Assembly: GCA_963777485.1 (NCBI GenBank)
Contig: CAVZQP010000004.1
Span: 434,001-498,000, forward strand
Source of the DNA: Bog-473 sp963777485
Lineage (GTDB): Bacteria; Actinomycetota; Acidimicrobiia; Acidimicrobiales; RAAP-2
DNA length: 64,000 bases
Direction: 5' to 3'
The notes under the pieces were generated by a model. It searched no databases. It worked only from the letters and a program-made list of their open reading frames with translations, and was not told the DNA's origin. Made by a program: the position numbers and the translations under genes. Below, piece after piece: positions 60,316 through 64,000 of the stretch (positions within the stretch are counted from its first letter, which is position 1; the number at the start of each line of letters is the position of its first letter).

Positions 60316-61169
60316 TGACGGGGCCGCTGATCCTCGAGCCCGGCTCGGCGTCGGGCGCCGCCGAGCCGACGCATGCCATGGCGGCCCAAGGCGTCACTGT
60401 CCGCTTCGGGGGCCTGACTGCCCTGTCCGATGTTTCGATCGAGGTGCCGAGCGGGTCCATTGCTGGTCTCGTTGGTCCGAACGGCGCCGGGAAGTCCACC
60501 CTGCTCGGCGTGCTTTCCGGATTGCAGCGGTGCCATGCGGGCCGGGTGTGGCTTGGTGGGGAGGAGGTGAGCGACGCCTCACCGCGGTCCCGTGCCGGCC
60601 GAGGCCTCGCCCGGACGTTCCAACAGCCCGAGCTCTTCTTGGGGCTCACCGTGCGCGAGCATTTCGTGCTCGCGCACAGGGCGCGCGTGTCTCCCGTGCG
60701 CCTCTGGCGCGACATGTTCGACCCACGTTCGTTGTTGCCGCCCTCCAAGCGCGAGAACGAGTACATCGACCGCCTGCTCGAGATGTTGCGGCTTACCCGC
60801 GTCGCGCAGGCTCCGGTCGCCGCGCTGCCACTCGGGGTGGCCCGCTTGGTCGAGGTGGGCCGCGCCCTCGCCAGTGAGCCTCGGGTCCTCCTCCTCGACG
60901 AGCCGCTTTCCGGTCTCGACATGAAGGCGTCGGAGAGCCTGCTGGCGGTGTTCCGGCAGATCGTCGACCAGAACGAGCGCCCGCTCTCCATCGTGATCGT
61001 CGAGCACGACGTGGCCGCAGTTCTCTCGCTCTCGGACACAGTGTTCGTCCTCGACTTCGGCGAGCTCATCGCCACCGGAACTCCCGAAACGATCCGCAAC
61101 GACTCTCGTGTGCGCGAGGCCTACCTGGGCGACACCCAGCTCGAGCGCGGGCCGAAGGCGACGTCGTGA
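60312..61169 (+). CDS. livG: Branched-chain-type ABC transporter ATPase (LivG family) with divergent signature
   Basis: A 285-residue ATPase: Walker A VGPNGAGKST, Q-loop ARTFQQPELF, Walker B VLLLDEPLSGLD and switch VIVEHDVAAV. The signature loop reads LPLGVARLVEVGRALA rather than LSGGQ, so the ABC signature is degenerate at two positions; the partner LivF has a canonical one. Starts at GTG 60312 (or ATG 60315) overlapping the permease stop, and overlaps the next gene (GTGA). Confidence 0.92.
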   Translation: MMTGPLILEPGSASGAAEPTHAMAAQGVTVRFGGLTALSDVSIEVPSGSIAGLVGPNGAGKSTLLGVLSGLQRCHAGRVWLGGEEVSDASPRSRAGRGLARTFQQPELFLGLTVREHFVLAHRARVSPVRLWRDMFDPRSLLPPSKRENEYIDRLLEMLRLTRVAQAPVAALPLGVARLVEVGRALASEPRVLLLDEPLSGLDMKASESLLAVFRQIVDQNERPLSIVIVEHDVAAVLSLSDTVFVLDFGELIATGTPETIRNDSRVREAYLGDTQLERGPKATS

Positions 61170-61915
61170 CGGAACTCCTCCTCGACGTGCGCGAACTGGA
61201 CGTGCTCTACGGGCCGTCCCAGGCGCTCTTCGGCGTGTCGGTCGCGGTCGAGCCGGGAACCGTGCTCGCGGTGCTGGGAGCGAACGGGGCGGGGAAGAGC
61301 ACGCTCGCCCGCGCCGCGTCGGGCCTCGTGCCCCGGAGCGCCGGTTCGGTGCACTTCGACGGCCACGACATCACACGCCTGTCGCCCCACCGCATCCGCA
61401 AGCTCGGCCTGACCTACATTCCCGAGGGACGCGGCATCTTCCCCGGTCTCTCCGTGTTGGACAACCTGCGCATGGCCGTGGCCCAAGAACGACGGCAGGA
61501 CCGCGCCGGTGCGATCGACCGGGCGATCGAGCGCTTCCCCGTGCTCGGCAAGCGCCGGACGCAGCGTGCCGGGAGCCTCTCGGGTGGGGAGCAGCAGATG
61601 CTGGCGCTGGCGCGTGCGCTCGCCGTATCGCCGAAGTTGATCATCGCGGACGAGATGTCGCTCGGCCTGGCGCCACTGGTCGCCGAGTCGGTGTTCGAGG
61701 GCCTCGACGAGGCGCGCCGTTCCGGAATCACCATCGTCCTCACAGAACAGTTCGTGCACCGCGCCCTGGCCATGGCGGACACCTGCGTCATCCTCACCCG
61801 AGGGAAAGTGGGCTGGTCAGGGCCGGCGGACGAGGCCGGCGAGGAGGTCATCGAGCGCTACCTCGGGGAGGCGGAGGCCCCGACTCCCACTGGCGTTACG
61901 AACGGGTTACAGTGA
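61166..61915 (+). CDS. livF: Branched-chain-type ABC transporter ATPase (LivF family)
   Basis: A 249-residue ATPase with Walker A GANGAGKST, GLTYIPEGRGIFPGLSV, signature LSGGEQQMLALARA and Walker B IIADEMSLGL. GTG start overlapping the LivG-type gene. Completes the importer together with the fused permease and, most likely, the receptor encoded downstream. Confidence 0.94.
   Translation: MTELLLDVRELDVLYGPSQALFGVSVAVEPGTVLAVLGANGAGKSTLARAASGLVPRSAGSVHFDGHDITRLSPHRIRKLGLTYIPEGRGIFPGLSVLDNLRMAVAQERRQDRAGAIDRAIERFPVLGKRRTQRAGSLSGGEQQMLALARALAVSPKLIIADEMSLGLAPLVAESVFEGLDEARRSGITIVLTEQFVHRALAMADTCVILTRGKVGWSGPADEAGEEVIERYLGEAEAPTPTGVTNGLQ
61896..61912 (+). promoter_or_regulatory. TTACGAACGGGTTACAG element shared with the other receptor gene
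   Basis: Overlaps the end of the LivF gene. It resembles the element upstream of the paralogous receptor gene at 24659-24678 (ATTACAGAACGGTTACAG on the minus strand). Confidence 0.33.
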
Positions 61916-61920
61916 CCAAT

Positions 61921-61942
61921 CCGGTCAGTTCGTACTGACCGG
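61921..61942. terminator. Strong hairpin after the importer ATPase gene (terminator or operator)
   Basis: Arms CCGGTCAGT and ACTGACCGG pair perfectly around TCGT, six bases after the LivF stop codon. The stem is strong enough for termination or attenuation between the ATPase and receptor genes, but no T-run follows. As DNA it is also a symmetric site that a regulator could bind. Confidence 0.5.
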
Positions 61943-61982
61943 TCGTTACATTCGAAAACGGCGGTAACCCAGAGTGAGATTG

Positions 61983-61996
61983 GCATTCTCATAATC
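61983..61996 (+). promoter_or_regulatory. GCATTCTC-type element ahead of the receptor gene
   Basis: GCATTCTCATAATC matches the elements at 4315, 6226 and (inverted) 28391. TGAGA and TCTCA flank TTGGCAT here as a short inverted repeat. It lies 63 bp before the receptor start at 62060. Confidence 0.3.
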
Positions 61997-62059
61997 CTCC
62001 AGGTGGGTTACCATGCCCTGGCTAGGGACTCCGACGAGTCCGGGGGAGGGAAACGGCAA

Positions 62060-63328
62060 GTGCGACTCGGAGGCATCTCCAACACTGGGACCCGGTCCGG
62101 CGTCCGGACCATTGGATCTGCTGTGGCTGCTGCGGTGGCCGGCCTACCGCTGGCACTGCTGGCGACGTCAGCGACCCCGGCATCGGCGGCGCCCGCGCCG
62201 ATCACCATCGCCTACATCAGTTCGCTCACGGGGCCCGGCGGCTCCCAGGACGGCAACTCGCCGTCCGGGTTCCAGGCGCGTATCGCTCTGCAGAACGCGC
62301 AAGGCGGCGTGCACGGGCACAAGCTCGTGCCGCTCGTGCTCGACGACCAGACGAACCCCTCCAACATTGCCACCGTCGTGCAGGAAGCCGACTCCAAGGC
62401 CTTCGGCATCGTCTCGCAGAGCCCGCTGTTCTTCCTGGCCGCCAAGTACCCGAACCAGGCCGGCGTCCCGGTTACGGGCTCCTACGACGACGGCCCCGAG
62501 TGGGGGACACAGCCGTACACGAACATGTTCGCCGCCGACGAAGGCAGCGTCGATCCCAAGTACCCCGTCAACACGCAGATCGGGGACTTCCTCAAGGCGC
62601 ACGGCGGCACCGTGCTCGGCTCCTACGGCTACGGCATCTCGCCGTCGTCGAGCCGGGCCGCCATCGCCACCGCGGATTCCTTCCAGCACGCCGGCGGCAA
62701 GACCGGTGTCCTGAACACGACGGTCCCGTTCGGGAGCGTCGACTTCGGCAGCATTGCGCTCGTCGCCAAGCAGAAGGGCATCAACGCGATGGTGCCGGCC
62801 ATGGACGCCAACTCGAACTACGCACTGGCGCAGGCGCTCCATCAGGCCGGGGTCAATCTGAAGGCGACGTTGTACGCGACGGGCTACGAGCCCGACGTCA
62901 TCAACTCGCCGTCGTGGTCGACACTGCAAGGCGCCTACTTCCTGGCGCCCTTCCGCCCGTGGTCGCTGCCCAATGCCGGGACACAGCAGATGCAGGCCGC
63001 GATGGAGAAGTACGCCCACTTCACCAAGACCCAGTTCCCGACGTTCGGCCAGTACGAGTCCTGGGCGGGAGCGGATCTGATGATCAAAGGCCTGGAGATG
63101 GCGGGCAGCAACCCGACACAGGCGGCGGTGATCAAGGACCTGCGCGGCCTCAAGTCCTACAACGTCAACGGGCTGCTCCCCCAGTCGATCAACTACTCGA
63201 CCAACTTCGGCCACGATCCGGCGAAGACGTGCGCCTGGGTCATGCAGGCCGAGAAGACCGGGTTCAAGCTCGTTTCTTCGGCGCCGACCTGCGGCACCGA
63301 CCTGCCGGGTACGTCGACCGCCTCTTGA
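62060..63328 (+). CDS. ABC importer substrate-binding protein (branched-chain type)
   Basis: A 422-residue receptor with a signal peptide (IGSAVAAAVAGLPLALLA core, PASAAPA cleavage region) and a type I periplasmic-binding fold (ITIAYISSLTGPGG, LVPLVLDDQTNPSN, FGIVSQSPLFFLAA). The GTG at 62060 is preceded by GGGGGAGGG; an upstream in-frame GTG at 62003 would hide the signal peptide. Paralogue of the receptor at 23346-24629. It lacks the lipobox of the receptor at 18609-20171, so it may be free or otherwise anchored. Confidence 0.92.
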   Translation: MRLGGISNTGTRSGVRTIGSAVAAAVAGLPLALLATSATPASAAPAPITIAYISSLTGPGGSQDGNSPSGFQARIALQNAQGGVHGHKLVPLVLDDQTNPSNIATVVQEADSKAFGIVSQSPLFFLAAKYPNQAGVPVTGSYDDGPEWGTQPYTNMFAADEGSVDPKYPVNTQIGDFLKAHGGTVLGSYGYGISPSSSRAAIATADSFQHAGGKTGVLNTTVPFGSVDFGSIALVAKQKGINAMVPAMDANSNYALAQALHQAGVNLKATLYATGYEPDVINSPSWSTLQGAYFLAPFRPWSLPNAGTQQMQAAMEKYAHFTKTQFPTFGQYESWAGADLMIKGLEMAGSNPTQAAVIKDLRGLKSYNVNGLLPQSINYSTNFGHDPAKTCAWVMQAEKTGFKLVSSAPTCGTDLPGTSTAS

Positions 63329-63340
63329 CGAGTCGGCGGC

Positions 63341-64000
63341 TCAGCTGCCGGAGGGCAGGTCGTGGTGCAGCGCGACCCGGGTCTCGTCGAAGCTGAGGAG
63401 GCCGCGTAGCGGCGTGGACTCGGGCAACGGGTCCTCGTAGCTCCAGGCGACGTCGGCGACGGCGTCGTCGCCGACGCGGTACGACCAGTAGGAGGCCGTT
63501 CCCTTGTAGGGGCAGTAGGTCTGCTTCGAGCTCTTCTCGAGCGCGTCCATGCGGACGTGGCGCGGGTCGACATAGAGCTTCGGGTCGAGCGCCGTCTCGT
63601 ACACGACGAGGGTGTCGTTCGTGTCGACCAGTGTGGTGGGCCCCACGTCGACCCGGAGCAGCCGCTCGGAGCGCACGCAGTCGATGCGGTGGTAGGGGTT
63701 GCGGGGGTGGCCGTACACCTCCTCGGCCTCTTCGAACCAGGCGTCGACGGCGTCCCACGCGACGGTGACGTAACCCGCGGTGTCGGGCTCCGGCTCGGCG
63801 GACACCTCGTGCACCTCTTCTTCAGGGAAGGCGTAGGTGGGTGGCCGGCCCGAGCGGTGGACCAGCAGCACGCGCTCGCTGTCGATCAGGGTCTGTCCGT
63901 CCTTCACGCCTCGCACGCGCCGGCGGAAGGGCTCGATGTAGGCGACGTCCGTCGGCATCGCCGCCGTGAAACGGCCGGCCGGCCGGGTGCTGAGTGGTCC
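63341..64000 (-). CDS. DUF427 domain protein, 5' end beyond the window
   Basis: At least 219 residues, with two DUF427 units. The first is VAYIEPFRRRVRGVKDG to AWFEEAEEVYGHP; the second is RVDVGPTTLVDTNDTLVVYE to YCPYKGTASYWSYRVG. An ATG lies at 63958, but the frame stays open to the window edge and reads GPLSTRPAGRF, which matches the usual N-terminal GPLS-x-x-x-x-GRF of the family. The true start is therefore outside. DUF427 proteins are of unknown function, often near oxidoreductases. Convergent with the receptor gene, 12 bp apart. Confidence 0.85.
   Translation of the reverse strand, partial: GPLSTRPAGRFTAAMPTDVAYIEPFRRRVRGVKDGQTLIDSERVLLVHRSGRPPTYAFPEEEVHEVSAEPEPDTAGYVTVAWDAVDAWFEEAEEVYGHPRNPYHRIDCVRSERLLRVDVGPTTLVDTNDTLVVYETALDPKLYVDPRHVRMDALEKSSKQTYCPYKGTASYWSYRVGDDAVADVAWSYEDPLPESTPLRGLLSFDETRVALHHDLPSGS

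Overview
The window is a high-GC (about two thirds G+C by eye), gene-dense stretch of an actinobacterial-type chromosome. Genes often start with GTG or TTG and are chained by 1-13 bp overlaps (ATGA, GTGA, TGATG). An F420-type luciferase-like oxidoreductase, class I P450s with a single-cluster ferredoxin, paired acyl-CoA dehydrogenase subunits and Ltp/DUF35 thiolase modules all point to Actinobacteria. Two fused LivH-LivM permeases and Ser/Thr/Gly-rich surface proteins suggest an acidimicrobial or similar lineage, but that placement is a guess. I see no rRNA, complete tRNA, CRISPR array, insertion sequence or phage gene.

Layout. (1) 1-10.5 kb: a leftward operon (NTF2-like protein, two-subunit acyl-CoA dehydrogenase, aldehyde dehydrogenase, start of a ferredoxin reductase-like gene), a TetR regulator, an LLM oxidoreductase, and a rightward operon of SDR, TauD-type dioxygenase, amidohydrolase, carboxymuconolactone decarboxylase-like protein and hydroxyisobutyrate dehydrogenase-like protein. 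(2) 10.5-20.2 kb: a secreted protein, then a leftward operon in which a branched-chain-type ABC importer (lipoprotein receptor, fused permease, two ATPases) is interleaved with two small membrane proteins and followed by three exported proteins. (3) 20.4-25.4 kb: P450, SDR, TetR and ferredoxin in one operon behind tandem operators, then a substrate-binding protein and an alpha/beta hydrolase. (4) 25.5-36.3 kb: amidohydrolase, thiolase/DUF35 pair, hotdog thioesterase, SDR, CoA-transferase, quinone oxidoreductase, APH kinase plus acyl-CoA dehydrogenase, TetR and enoyl-CoA hydratase. (5) 36.4-48.4 kb: exported hydrolase, SDR, lipase-like esterase, TesB thioesterase, and a long operon of aldehyde dehydrogenase, P450, amidohydrolase, acyl-CoA dehydrogenase pair and hydrolase. 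(6) 48.4-52 kb: GntR regulator, membrane-anchored propeller-like protein, a gene remnant and a second thiolase/DUF35 pair. (7) 52-58 kb: TetR, a DUF35-thiolase fusion, two amidohydrolases and an enoyl-CoA hydratase. (8) 58-64 kb: a second complete branched-chain-type importer and the 3' part of a DUF427 gene.

Taken together this looks like a catabolic island for hydrophobic carboxylic or polycyclic compounds (steroid- or terpenoid-like; the substrate cannot be read from sequence). Import would use the two ABC systems, CoA loading the class III CoA-transferase, and oxidation the P450s, dehydrogenases and dioxygenase. Beta-oxidation would use paired acyl-CoA dehydrogenases, hydratases, SDRs and thiolase/aldolase-DUF35 modules, with hydrolytic ring or side-chain cleavage by the amidohydrolase family. 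Most classes occur at least twice.

The most striking non-coding signal is a recurrent element (TTGAC-N6-GTCAA or close variants, often directly after TAATAT) in six intergenic regions. It precedes three amidohydrolase genes, the CoA-transferase operon, the aldehyde dehydrogenase/P450 operon (facing the TesB gene) and the second importer operon. It reads like the operator of one undescribed regulon spanning about 33 kb of the window.
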